The notes under the pieces: generated by a model
Told to the model about the DNA's origin: nothing
What the model saw: the letters and a program-made list of their open reading frames with translations, nothing else
Databases searched by the model: none
Translations under genes and position numbers: made by a program
Origin: Nymphaea colorata
Taxonomy: Eukaryota > Streptophyta > Magnoliopsida > Nymphaeales > Nymphaeaceae
Reading direction: 5' to 3'
Assembly (NCBI RefSeq): GCF_008831285.2
Contig: NC_045146.1
Location: 8,382,972 to 8,446,971, forward strand
Length of the DNA: 64,000 nt
In this document: positions 1-12,400 of the stretch, piece by piece
Position numbering within the stretch: position 1 is the first letter of the stretch
Layout of the letters: each line of letters opens with the position of its first letter

Positions 1-2
1 TT

Positions 3-1703
3 ACAGATCACAAGTCCCTGAAGTATATATCCTCACAAAGGGATCTCAACTTGAAGCAAAGAAGATGGATGGAATATTTAAAGGATTATGATTTCACCAT
101 ATCGTATCATCCAGGCAAGGCGAATGTGGTGGCAGATGCGTTGAGCAGGCATGCCAAGGCGACAATGTGCAGTATATTGACTCGTTCTTGGACATTATTG
201 CAAGATGTGATAGCTTGGCAGCCTTGCATTTGTGATGAGCACAAGGCAACGATGACGGCCTTGATTCGGCGTCCTTTGATGGAAGAACTTGTAATGAAAC
301 AAAAGGAAGATCCAGAGTTTGCTAAGAACATGGAAGCAAGCCAGAAGAACGATTCTCTTTGGCATCAAGATGAAGATGGTTCATTGCGTTTTCGACAGAG
401 ATTATGGGTTCCTAGAGATGAAGGGGTGAAGCGTCTGTTGCTTGATGATGCTCACAAATTTAAGTTTTCTATTCACCCGGGCAGTACAAAGATGTTTCAA
501 GATTTGAGAAGAAATTTTTGGTGGCCTGGAATGAAGCGTGAAATTGCAGAATATGTGGCAAAGTGCTTGATTTGCCAACAGGTAAAAGCAGAGCATCAGC
601 GGCCAGGAGGCTTGTTGCAAAGAATCGATATTCCAGTGTGGAAATGGGAAGACATTACGATGGATTTTGTGGTTGGGTTGCCTCGTACCAAAAGACAACA
701 GAATGCCATATGGGTGATTGTTGATCGACTTACGAAGTCCGCCCACTTTCTGCCAATCAGAATCAGTCAATCATTAGAAAGTCTCGCAGAGTTGTATATT
801 GGCGAGATAGTGAGATTGCATGGAGTGCCAAAGTCTATCATTTCGGATCGAGATCCGCGTTTTACCTCTAGGTTTTGGGGGCAATTACAGAGGGCTTTGG
901 GTACCAAGCTTAAGATGAGCACAGCATTTCATCCCCAAACTGATGGGCAATCAGAGAGGACTATTCAGACCTTAGAAGACATGTTGCGTGCATGTGTCTT
1001 AGAGTGGAAAAGAGAATGGGACAAACATGTGAAACTGGCAGAATTTGCTTACAATAACAGTTACCACTCTAGTATTGGGATGGCACCTTTTGAGGCTTTG
1101 TATGGAAGACCGTGCAGATCGCCAACTTGTTGGGCCGAATTGGGTGATGGTAAGATCGAAAGCCCTTTAATTTTGCAACACTACACCGACCAAGTGGAAT
1201 TGATAAGAAAGAAGTTGTTGACTGCTCAGAGTAGATAGAAAAGTTATGTTGACATTCGTCGTAGAGAATTGGCTTTTGAGGTGGGTGATCATGTGTTTTT
1301 AAAGATTTCTCCTACAAAAGGTGTTTTTTGCTTTGGTCCGAAGGGAAAATTGAGCCCGAGGTTCGTAGGACCTTTTGAGATATTAGAGAAGATTGGAGAG
1401 GTGGCATACAGATTGGCGTTACCACCAGATTTGAGTCATGTTCATGACGTTTTCCATGTTTCCATGCTTCGAAAATACGTACCCGACCCGACATATGTGA
1501 TTGATTTTCAAGGTATTCTAGTACAAGATGATTTGACAATGGAAGAACAGCCCATTAGAATTGTGGATCATCGAGAGCAAGTGCTTCGCACTAAGAGGAT
1601 TCCTTTAGTGAAAGTGGAATGGCAGTACCATGGGTTGAAGGAGAGTACATGGGAGCATGAGGAGGACATGCGGAAGAGATATCCGCACTTGTTCTTGCAT
1701 TGA
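3..1703 (+). pseudogene. gypsy pol 3' end: RNase H tail, integrase, chromodomain, one nonsense codon
   Basis: The frame is open from the window edge ([10 protein letters not shown]) to the stop at 1701-1703, except for one in-frame TAG at 1236-1238. RNase H ends at ADALSRH (about 130-150). The integrase zinc finger follows ([11 protein letters not shown] then [11 protein letters not shown]). The catalytic core has D in [11 protein letters not shown] in ISDRDPRF and E in [12 protein letters not shown]. After the stop the same frame resumes through the integrase C-terminal domain (FEVGDHVFLKISP) and HVSMLRKYVPDP, then the chromodomain (PLVKVEWQYHGLKESTWE). The family role is cDNA insertion, with the chromodomain steering target choice. 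The single TAG, with everything else intact, points to fairly recent inactivation or to a sequencing error. Confidence 0.92.
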
Positions 1704-1738
1704 GGTATGAGCTAAATTTCAAGGACGAAATTTTCTTT

Positions 1739-1752
1739 TTAGGAGGGTAGGA
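1739..1752 (+). other. Polypurine tract of the Del/Tekay-like element
   Basis: The purine-rich run aggagggtagga directly precedes the TG that opens the LTR, 35-50 bases after the pol stop. It follows the phrase caaggacgaaattttc, common before the tract in this lineage. The tract primes plus-strand synthesis in the family. Confidence 0.8.
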
Positions 1753-4700
1753 TGTAATGCTCGTTGGTTCGGCGGGTCGGGTCGAGCTAGGGTCCAGACC
1801 CGGAACCGACCCCCACTCGCGTAAGGGCCCGACGCGAGGCCCTTCTCCCTCGCCTTTCCCTTCCTTCTTCGTTGTCTCAGGTGGTCTCCTGTGGCAGCGC
1901 AGAGGGAGGAGAGTGACGGTCGGGTGGTGGTGGCTGGAACGGCGACGGCGACGGAGGTGGCAGCGGCGGCGGCGGCGGCGGCTGGGTAAACCCTCTCTCT
2001 CTCGTGCGATTTTTCTTGCTCTGCCACTCATGCCCTTTTGTTTGTTTTGCTCTCTGTCGCACGTCCCCTCTTCTTCTCTCTTGCCATTTTCTTTCCCCTC
2101 TTTCCGTTGGTTCTCTACCGCTCGACCCTCTTCTCACTCACCCGCACTCCCCCGCCTGCTCTTTCTCTCTCTTCTCACCCCACGGCCGTTTTCCCCCTTG
2201 ACCGAACCCTTCCTCTCTCTGACTCTCCTCTCTGTCAGCGTCCCTTTTCTTTGTTTATTTCAGTTTTTTTCCCCCACTACTACCGTGGGTCTTTCCTAGC
2301 AACAGAGTTTGTGTTAAACTTTTTGGGTGTTTGGGGTTGGTTTGCAGTTTAGGGGACGTTTTTCCTCTCTTACCTGCTAGTAGGGTGTGTAGTGAGCAGC
2401 GACAGCAAGCAATCTCGAGCATTGGCACTTGATCGGACGTGTGAAGTGGTTGCTAGAAGGGTTGTAGCAGTTTGGACGCTTGTTTTGGGGTGAGCAATAC
2501 CTAATCAAGCTCAAAATGATGAGTATTTATCTTTTAGAGCATGTATAATTATGGTTCGAGCATGCTAGAGCTTAGAATTGATGATTTTGGGACGCATGTT
2601 AGTAATTTTGTTTTTGGGGGAAACTTAGGATTTGCGTTGGAAAGTGATGATTCATGTACTTAATGATCGTTTTAGCATGATGGATTAATTTTCGAAGCTT
2701 TAGGGAAGCATGGTAGAGATTATGAGGTTGTGGGGAAGATTTAGAACCGTCTTAGGGAGTGTAGCGCAGACTTCGGTAAACAGGTGTATCATGAAGTTAT
2801 TTAGGGATATATGCGTATTGGGATGTGACTTGAGGTTGATGCCTTACTTAAAGAACGTTATTGAGAAAGGATTTAGTGATGGTTTGATTGATGGTTGAAG
2901 GCTTTGATTATTCGAGGCGACGTCAAGACGTAAAGGAGGAGGCCTATTGGACAGCTTGTTTGTCGACACTACCTGTCGATACCCTCTTGAGGCGCTGACA
3001 CGTGCCTCAAGGATTTTATTTTTGTATTTGTTCGTTTTTTTGTTTGATTGGTGTAGGTATCTAGTAGAAACCTTATTCTTGTTTATGTTTGCAGGTGCAC
3101 CGGGCTCATCCCGTCGACCTTGAGTTCGAAGCTTGAGGCATTTTGAAGAATTTGGTGAGCGCGCCACAGGTATGGCGACATTCCAGGCAAATTCCTGCCT
3201 GGGGCAATTGTGTGATTGGGTGCTCCTAGGATCAAGGGATCCTAGGATTGTGATGTTAATTGACTGACTGTTTTGTGATTGAGTATGTGTATGTTGCTTA
3301 CATGATATGAATGGGTTAGAAAGATTATTAGTCATTCGATTTAAAAATGTTACGCATTGGCATGTGCATGCTAGAATTGATATCTGTTTAGGACAGATGA
3401 GGTGGGGTATCGAGTCGAGTGTCTCCTCGACCCCAATTATGCATTAGAAAGCATCATAGAATGATAACTGCATAGGACAGCTACGAGCCAACCGCAGATC
3501 GAGACTACTCTCTGTGGATTGGCTAAGTTTTTCGAAGAGGTGATTGACATGATTGATGTGAGGATTGATGTGATGATTGATATGAATGTGTATGTTGTTG
3601 CATATGCATTGCCATGGGAAATGATGCAAATGGATGTTTTAGAGGGTAGTTGTACCCGTATGGTATGACGGCTAGCAATTACTGTTGCTGTATGTATAGA
3701 CCTCATGTGGAGGTAATCGGAGGTGTGGGTGCACTCGGGAAGTGTGCTAACCTCGTGTGCTAGCCAGTCATCTTGTGAATGTGTAACTATAATGATAAGA
3801 ATGAATAACTAAGAGATAAGAGGCCAGTGAGATGTCGCTATGTGTTTGGGAGACGTCCCCCTTGATTGCCACTGGTCTCGCCTGTCAGAGCGCAGGCGGT
3901 GCAAGGCCCCAGGGTTCTGTTGTGTGTTGTGCTTGGAGCGTTGGGCTCCTGCCTTCCCAACCTGGGTATCCTAGAGAATGCTGAGTATCTCACCTTGGAC
4001 TTCACACATCCAGGGATGAGTGCTCTACCGCTACAGCGGGTGAAATGGATCCATACTGTTATGGGCCACCACGGGGGTTGTCTCTCGGCTGTAGGCCGCC
4101 CGCGGTGTGCACGTGCCTGTGTTGCACCCACAGGAACTGTTAATGCACTAAAGTTAATGAAAATGCAATGTGTTTGACAGAATGCATGTGACTGACGTAT
4201 ATGTGATTGATATGAATGCAAGTGTTATGTTTAAGCATGCTTCGCATGTGACTGATGTTGTGTTAGTGTGGCCATCAAGTGGCTTTTACGTGTCGCACTC
4301 AGACGCGACATGACGATAGATGGGTTGATATTTGTCCCTTTATTTGAGCCTTACTTGAGAGAGTTTGGCATTTTCCTGGCTTGTTGCCATACTGCGAAGG
4401 CTGAGCCTTCAATTGTTTTCTTTTTTCAGGTTTTGGCGGACCCGGGGCAACAGGTTGAGCGGATGGCTTCACTCACGTCCTACTGGGGTGGTTTTGGGAT
4501 TGTCGTTTGTAGTGCCGGCGCGTCATGTTTTGGTTTTATTGATGTCTTCTTTTTGTTAGGCATCAATGTTATTGATTTTGGGGCATTTTGGTCATGCACA
4601 TAGATGTGAATTTGTATGAAACAAAATGGTTATATTAATGAAAGTTCGCCCCATTGTTTTGAATTGCTTGGCTCATCGTCAATTTGAATTGTTTGGTAGT

Positions 4701-4771
4701 CACACCTCGATGCTTTATATTTTGAGAAAAAAAAAATATAGTTTGAGGGTTAAAAAGGTCGGGGCGTGACA
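1753..4771 (+). repeat. 3' LTR (about 3.0 kb) of the Del/Tekay-like gypsy element
   Basis: It starts TGTAATGC after the polypurine tract and ends GGGGCGTGACA at 4771, so it has the TG...CA ends of an LTR. The length suits the lineage. The 5' part (about 1780-2300) is GC and CT rich with a GGC/CGG run at 1960-1985; the remainder is T/G rich. Several small open frames lie inside, none resembling a known protein. The second LTR is outside the window, so the borders rest on motif position and not on an LTR-LTR comparison. Confidence 0.8.
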
Positions 4772-7700
4772 ATGCCAGATGTCATATCCGAATAGTTCCT
4801 CATTTAGATAGAGTAAAATTTGGTGTCCATATGGCTTCAAAACGAATATTTTTCTTTTTGACATATAATATAATATATATTTTGATGTGCGCTTTCTCTC
4901 CATTATATTTGCATCAAATTCTCTGTTTGCACAGCACGTCAACGTGGACGAGTGTTCATGAATCATTTCAAAACTTTGCAAAAAATGAGCATGTTTCGAA
5001 CAAAATATCTGTTCAGGAAGATTTGGTTCAGGAATAAGTAAAATGCTGCAAAAATACAAGTTTTAACAATGGCTTTTCGTGGGACATGAGGGGAGCCAAA
5101 ATTTCAATGCCAAAACTTTAGTCCTGTACTGAAAGTCTTAGAGGAGTTCTTCTCTTCCCTCATGATCTAAAAAGGGAATGCACCTGCTCTCTCTATACCT
5201 TGCTCTCTTGCTTGTTGAGTAGAACAAATTTTGGAAAAACTCAAATCAATACCCAATCTTAAAAGTGAGAAAAACTTTGAAAGTAATTCTTCGATTTTGA
5301 GCTGTAGTATCACTCACCCAAGGATAGAATTAGACTCAAGTGGAGGTCATGGGAGGAGGCTCAGTCTAAGTCATTCGTGGTTTAGGTAATTTATTTTCCC
5401 TTCTCATTCTTTTATTTATTTTCAGTTTAGCTATCTTTTCTAGTTTTCCTTTAGTAAGATGTCTTAGATTTTTCTTTTCTACTTTAGCATGCTTAGTTTT
5501 ATGCTTTAGTTCTTAGTTAATCTAATTTCCTTATCGTGCTTAGGCTTTAGAATTTCCAGCTTTCTTAGAATTGGAATTTTAATTTTTTAGTCTTTAGGCT
5601 AGGGACGTGGGGTTCAGATATGCCCTTTCTTCCTCACTCTCTCTTTTATTTTAGTATTTAAATTTTTGTTTAACTTCTTGCTTTAATGAATTTTCAAACA
5701 TATAGTTTCCCTTATGCATAATGGTAACATATCTAAGATCATGCATCTAAATTAGATTTCAAATATGCACCTAGGCATAGAATTCTTGTAGAAACTAAAT
5801 CTGTCTAGTTACTACGATGTCATGTGATTGTAGTCCTAACATGAGAACATCCCATCTCAGTCTAGTCTCTACATGAACTCCTTTGCAAAAGCATACACTT
5901 TCAAATGCATGTTTTTTTTTTTAAAAAAAGAGCTCTTTTGAAAATACATTTTTTAAAAAAAAACCCTAAGTTCATGCATGGTTAAGATCTAAACTCATGT
6001 CCAAGTATTTTAGTATCTAACTTAGACCAGCCCTAGAACCCACTACAAGTAAGTCATAAACCCTAGATCTAGCTATCCTTGCTCGAACCCCTATAAAATT
6101 TTGCATGCTTAATTACGACCTGGTATTGAGTCCACTACAAGGAACCATGATTTGTTCAAGCCGTAGCTAGGTTGACTGAACTTTAACCCAATTCTATGTC
6201 CTTAATCAAGTCAACCCCTACTATAAAGTCTCAATCACATCAAGTCTAGTTAAACCTAGATCCAAATCAATTGAACCTCAAGCAAGCATTATTGGATCTT
6301 ACGTTTTGAACTTTATGGTGAATCAGATCCAAGATCTGAATAGGATGATATAATGCAATGCTTAATTAAGACTGGTTATTTAGTCCACTACAAGGAACTA
6401 TGATTTGTTGAAGCCCTACCTAGGTTTATTGAACTTTAATCCAATCCTAAGTCCTTAATCAAGTCAACCCCTACTATAAAGTCTCACTCACATCAAGTCT
6501 AGTTAAACCTAGATTCAAATCAATTGAACCTCAAACAGCATTATTCGATCTTATGTTTTTGAGTTGATCGGGAATCAGATCCAAGATCTGAATAAGATGA
6601 TATTGGACCTTTGGTTTTTATTTAGATTTCATAACACCATTAAAATTGAATATGGATGATAATAGATTACAAACATTAGATCTCGGATTCAACTTTTGGA
6701 TCCCAATTTAGATGGTTTGGATCAAACATCAAGGAATTAGATCTTGCATTATGAAATTTCGATCTTGGATATCATTTTACAAGTTTGAACTATAAATATA
6801 AATCTAAAACCTAGTCAACCCTAGGTAAACCATAGAGCCTAAATCCCTATTACAAGTTTAGATCAAGAAGTCTGGTTTTTAAATCAACTTGATCATGAAT
6901 TGGGTTGGGATTTGATTTTGAGTCTCTTTAGTGTCACATCTCTTATTTCATAAACCCTAGAGACCAGATGTTGACTATACACAATCTAGTTGTATGCATA
7001 CATGTTACATTTAGGCTCGTTTGCAAATATCAATGAAAAGTGAGACATGAACCAAGTCTAATGTTGAGTTTTACCGGTACACAAGTCCTATTTCTCATTA
7101 TCCAATCTGATTTTAAAATTTGCTTTATTTCAAATTCCAGGAAAATTTGCTTTCTTAGGATTTAGACAACATTTAATTCATAGATATAGAACATAAAGTC
7201 TAGTCATTGGTTTGAGTAACCATGGTAAATGTGCTAAGAATGGTCAGATCTCATACTAAGACGTTGGGTTCAGTCTCTCAGATATTTGCAAAAGGAAAGT
7301 GTAGACAAGTACATGTGACAAATCTAATTTATACATCTCTACATAGAACCAAACTTATGCATGTAAACAAAAAGTGTCGACCGTGACGAGACTTGTCTTT
7401 GTCTAACTAGACCACGTGCTTTAAAATTTTAACTCTTGGATGTCATGCTGTCCTTCAAGCCATGTAGCTATCCACATGATTTGATAATTTTTATGTGCAT
7501 TAGGTCTTATAGTTGAGAGAGATTTGTTCATGATCGACTAGATTAATCACATACAATATCTTTCAATTTAGGCATTGACTGAAAACAATGTTGGCCCTTC
7601 TCTTGACTTTAACCCCCATCTTAGGCAACATTGCATTAAAGCCAACTGATGTGCATATACCATCTCATTTCCAAATTTTCCTTCATCTATATGGTTTGGT

Positions 7701-8738
7701 CATCACATGGCAGAATACTACTCTACCTATATGCATTAGCTTAGGATGGTCCAATGGTTGGACCAACCTATTAGAGGTGGGTATCGGTCTTCCCCTCACC
7801 CGTAATGAAGTAGTAACCCAGTATATTGGTTAGTGATCAAGGAAAACAAGGAACCATGAACCTCTAGAACCTATATGGAGGGGTTTATCCCAGGTACATT
7901 GGACTTTTGTCTAAGTATATAGGCACATCATGATATGACATTATCATTGATGTTGAGGCCTCAGTGTCTTGGTCTAGGAGTCCAAGCCTTTTTCAAATTG
8001 CCATGATAGAGCTGCATCTTTGAGAAGCATTTTTGTGTGAACTACGTTTCATTATTGATTATTCTGTATGCAAGTGTATCATTTCTCCAACGGAAGATGT
8101 GAGTTTCAAATTATATCATGTTTTCCTTTGTTAAAACCCTCTAGAATTTTCATGTATTTGAATCCCTAGATTGTCCATTACAATGTATATCTAGCTTGAT
8201 TTGGATCAAAATTGTCCATGATGTTGTCTAAACCTTCTATTGAGTTGACTCAATCAAGGTAAGTCCCTCCACTAAATCTGGCCACATTCCTATCAGATTT
8301 CCTATATGTTTGTCCTACATTTTGTCCAGTTATGCCATCATCTTTCATCTCTCTTCTTGATCTCCCTTTTTATTTTCAGACTAACTTGACATTCGTCAGA
8401 CACAAGGTATCACAAGCACTCATTTTAGCCCAACATATAAGATCACAAGGAGATAGAAACCACAAGTCATTATTGTGCAGAATAATAAACAAAGCAGCCT
8501 GCAATATAACAACAATTATAAGTGAGGACAAAAGGAAAAAAGCTTGTTGTCTGGAAGCAACAATAAGAGACATCGTGGATGGATGCATCAAAATTTTACT
8601 CCTTTAGAATAGAAGAAAGAAGAGATACTAGAGTATCTCTTGGTTGAAGGTATCTACAATGTGTTTGATCCCCTACGATGATAGGGAAAAGATACAACCA
8701 ATTCTGAAAATTCCCATTGTGTTCTCGACCATAGTAAT
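4772..8738. other. AT-rich intergenic DNA without a recognised gene
   Basis: About 4 kb lie between the gypsy LTR and the young copia insertion. The open frames present (for example 7588-7833 and 8332-8607 on plus, 4715-5059 on minus) are short, AT-driven and match nothing I recognise. The one clear structure is the tandem duplication at 6103-6602. The copia element at 8739 interrupts this sequence, which resumes at 14069. Confidence 0.6.
6103..6602. repeat. Tandem duplication, two units of about 252 bp
   Basis: Unit 1 runs from gcatgcttaatta (6103) to about 6354 and unit 2 from gcaatgcttaatta (6355) to about 6602. Shared landmarks include cttaatcaagtcaaccccta, ctataaagtctca and aatcagatccaagatctgaa, offset by 252-253 bases. 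Identity looks about 90 percent by eye. No coding potential. Confidence 0.85.
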
Positions 8739-8978
8739 TGTTGACGGGTTTTGTTGTTCGGGTCCGGATCCGTACCCGATCCGGTTTGTCCTAATTAGGA
8801 CTACTTATACTTCTGTAAACCCTAATCTTTGTGTTAATGAAGTGTTGAAGAGAGAGAGTGTCTGGAGGCTAGTGGGCACCAGACCTCCTCACCCGTGGTT
8901 TTTCTTCCCTCGAGTCGAGGGTTTTCCACGTTACATCTGTGTGCTTTCTTCTACTCTCGTGCACATTTTGTTTCTACA
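8739..8978 (+). repeat. 5' LTR of the young copia element
   Basis: It begins TGTTGACGGG and ends TTTCTACA. It contains the expected promoter and the R region for the element's transcript. It matches the 3' LTR at 13824-14063 with no difference that I can find. The motif taaccctaatctttg and the phrase tagtgggcacc recur in the LTR of the second copia element. Confidence 0.96.
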
Positions 8979-8990
8979 TGGTATCAGAGC
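8979..8990 (+). other. Primer binding site, initiator-Met tRNA
   Basis: TGGTATCAGAGC follows the 5' LTR with no spacer and is the complement of the 3' end of plant initiator methionine tRNA, the usual primer of copia elements. Confidence 0.95.
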
Positions 8991-9040
8991 CGTCGGACTT
9001 GGAGAAAACAAAATCTGTTTTTTGTTCTATGGTTGTGAAG

Positions 9041-9410
9041 TTCCAACCCTGACTGCCGCCGCCGCTACCACCGTCGCCGTCGCTACCACCACCGCCGCCG
9101 CTGCCCTTGCTGCGCCGCCGCTGTCCTGGCCGTGACCGTGACCACCGCCGCTGTCGCCGCACCGTGGCCGCGTGACTGCCTCCGTCGCTGCCCCGCCGTG
9201 GCTGTGACCGCTGCTGCGTCGCTGGTGTCGTGACTGCCGACGCCAATGTCTCTGCTGACGCCTCTGCCGACACCGACGTCCGACCACCGACGCCGACGTC
9301 CGACGCCGTCGCCTCTTCTCGGCGCGCGCTGCCAAGCGCGGCCCTCTGCTTCCGCCGCGTCCTGCTGCTTCCGCAGCTCCCGCCGCTTCCGCCGTTGATC
9401 CCCGACTGCG
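9041..9410 (+). repeat. CCG/CCGTCG-rich leader of the copia element
   Basis: The untranslated leader between primer site and ATG is dominated by GCC, CCG and ACC triplets (gccgccgccgctaccaccg and variants), strikingly GC rich beside the AT-rich flanks. The open frames in it are low-complexity artefacts. The second copia element has a similar but less regular GC-rich leader at 37740-38110. Confidence 0.75.
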
Positions 9411-9479
9411 TCATCTCACCTCTTCTCTCGGTTACTGCTGCTGTGTGTGTTCTTTGGCAGCCACTTCTACCTCGTGATC

Positions 9480-12400
9480 ATGGCTGACTCGTCTTCTTCT
9501 TCAGTCAACACTACTCTGCCTGATGTTGTGTCTGCGCGGACTGATCATGTACCGGTTCAGGTTACCACCATTCAACTTACCAAGGAGAACTATTCCCGAT
9601 GGTCTGCTGCGATTACCATGGGGATTGCTGGGCGAGGACGCATTGCCTATGTGAACGGGAGAAAGGTTGAACCTGCTGCAGATAGTCTGTTTTGGGATAC
9701 ATGGTTTCTTGAAGACAACCAGGTCAAAACCTGGATTGTCAATTCAGTGTCCCCGGATATCCAACCCCTCATTCTTCGTAAGAAGACTGCAAGGGATATG
9801 TGGATTATTTTGGAGCAGATGTATGGCCAAAAGAAAAGGAAAGTTCGTGTGTATCAACTTATGAAGGATGTGTATTCCCTGCGACAAGGTGCTCTCTCGG
9901 TTGCAGACTTTTATGCAGCATTAAAATCTAAGTGGGAGGACCTTGACTATCACTCTGATATTCCATGGAGGTGTCCTCACGACCAGATGCAGTACATGAC
10001 TGATAAATGGGAAAACAGGGTATTCCTTTTCTTATCCGGACTGAATGATGACTTTGAAAATATAAGGAGTCAGATTCTTAACTCTGACGAATCATTTAGT
10101 ATTGAAGATGTCTATTCCCGTGTTGAAGCTGAAGAACAGAGAAGGCTGCTCTCTAGTGGACGAAAGGGGGAAGAACAGTCTGCCTATGTTAGCCGTGCCC
10201 CTGTGGGAACTCCTCGTTCTTCCCGAAAATGTACTCATTGCAAAAAACTTGGTCATACTAGGGATTTTTGTTGGGACCTATATCCAGAGAAGAAGGATAG
10301 TAGGGGGAGGTCTTCGAGTGGGAAGAAGCCTGTATCGTCTGCAACAAGTCTGAGTGATGGGAAAGGTTCTATTTCTGCAGAGCAGATTCATGAGCTACGA
10401 GCATATTTGAGCAAGATTGATGTTGGTCAGGCAGATACACCAGATGAGGTGAAGATCAATCAGGCATTGGCTGTTTCAGGGGGAGAAGGTACTTCTTCTA
10501 TGGGTGAATGGATTGTTGACAGCGGTGCCACTCATCACATGACTGGCAACCCCAAGCTTTTCCATGACTACAAGCTATCCTCGGGAAAGGAACGTGTGTC
10601 CCTTGCCGATGGTTCCTTTACTTCAGTGGCAGGGAAAGGGAGTCTTTCCTTGTTAAATAATTTTTTAGTTCATGATGCCTTACATGTTCCTCATTTTCCC
10701 TTAAATTTGTTATTTGTTAGTAAGATTACCAAGGAACTGAAGTGTGAGCTTATATTTTCTGAAAAACGTTGTGTTTTGCAGGACTTGGTGACAGGGAAGA
10801 AGATTGGGATTGGTTTGGTGTCTGATAGACTGTATCGGCTTCCTATACGCGTTGTCACAGCTCTTATGTCAGCAGTCAGCAGAACAGAGAAGAAGGAGGA
10901 AGAGTGTCGTCAGTTATTTTTGTTTTGGCATGAACGCCTTGGTCATCTCCCATTTGGGATTTTGAAACATTTGTTCCCTGAACTATGTTCTAGTTTAAAC
11001 ATTTCCATGTTATCATGTGATGTGTGTCAGTTTGCGAAGCATGTTAGAGCTTCTTATCCAATTTCAAATAGTCGTTCTAATAAAGCTTTCTCCTTGGTTC
11101 ATTCTGATGTGTGGGGGCCTTCGGGCATTCATTCTCGTGGTGGTTTTCAATACTTTATAACCTTTATAGATGATTATTCAAGATGTACCTTTGTGTATTT
11201 GTTGAAAGATCGTAGTGAGGTGCCTCACATTATTGAAACTTTCATCCTCCTAGTGGAAAACCAATATGGAAATTCTGTCAAGACTTTTCGGTCTGATAAT
11301 GCTCGTGAATATCTGTGTCTCACTGTTGAAGAATTCTTTCGAAAGAGGGGGATTGTTCATGAGACATCCTGTAGTTATATCCCCCCTCAAAATGGGGTTG
11401 CTGAGAGGAAAAATCGTCAGTTGCTCAATGTCACCCGAGCCATACTGTTCCAAAGACATCTCCCAAAATACTATTGGGGTGATGCAATCCTTACTAGTGT
11501 CTACTTGATTAATCGCATGCCCAGTCGTGTGCTAAAGGGTCGTACTCCATACTCTATGCTTCCAGGGAGTAGTCAACCTTTTCATCTTCCTCCTCGAGTC
11601 TTTGGATGTGTGTGTTTCATACATAACCACAGCCCCAATGTGAAAAAACTTGATCCCAAATCTATTAAGGGCGTCTTTCTTGGGTATTCTTCCACTCAAA
11701 AAAGTTATAAATGTCTAGATCCTACCACTGGTCGTCTTCACATTACCAAAGATGTCACATTCTTGGAACATGTCTCCTATTTTGGTGAGAATTCTCTTCA
11801 GGGGGAGAAATTAATGTCTAAGGAAGAGTATTCTCCCACACAGGAAATTCAGTTTACAGACTTTATGGATTACAGGCGTGAAGAGAATCCTGTTGCCAAG
11901 GTGCTTGGCAAAGATGAAGATGGCAAAGATGAAGAGGGGACGACTACTGATGTACATGAACAGGAGAATGAGGGAGAGCATCCTTTGGTGACAGAACAAG
12001 AGGGTAATCATATGTTTGGACAGGTGTATTCCAGGAGAAGAGCTTGTACTGACAAGGTGATTGATGATGAGGAGGTTACACCGAATCCCAATCCTACTTC
12101 TTCCTTGGATGATCCAAGTCGTGTTCAGAAGCAAGATGTTGGAAAAGAAAAGGAGGATCTTCCTATTGCCTTGAGAAAGGGGGTCAGGTCATGTACCCAG
12201 CACCCTATTGGTAACTTCGTATCTTACTCTAGATTGAGCACTGACTATAAATGTTTTGTATCCTCCTTGGCTGTGGTTGTGATTCCCAGGAATGCTACAG
12301 AGGCTCAGGGTGACACTAAGTGGTCTCATGCAATGAAAGAAGAGATGGAAGCTTTAGACAGAAATCAGACATGGGAGGTGGTTGATATTCCTGAAGCAGC

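Larger units (their letters stand above)
1..4771 (+). mobile_element. Ty3/gypsy chromovirus (Del/Tekay-like), 3' part only
   Basis: The left window edge cuts this element. What remains, in order, is the end of RNase H, integrase, an integrase-linked chromodomain, a polypurine tract and a full 3' LTR. The pol order (RNase H before integrase) defines Ty3/gypsy, and the C-terminal chromodomain defines a chromovirus. The phrases HVSMLRKYVPDP and the 3-kb LTR fit the Del/Tekay lineage. The 5' LTR, gag, protease and most of RT lie outside the window, so age and target duplication cannot be judged. The candidate right flank of a 5-bp target duplication is atgcc at 4772-4776. Confidence 0.9.

Noticed and set aside
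1757-2352. Arg- and Ser-rich open frames after the first gypsy pol
   Set aside because: They lie in the GC/CT-rich start of the 3' LTR and have no recognisable domain.
4715-5059. Minus-strand frame of 114 codons
   Set aside because: AT-rich, no recognised domain, no splice signals that would extend it.
8974-9487. Several open frames in the GC-rich region before the young copia polyprotein
   Set aside because: Low-complexity CCG translation. The position is the untranslated leader between primer site and ATG.
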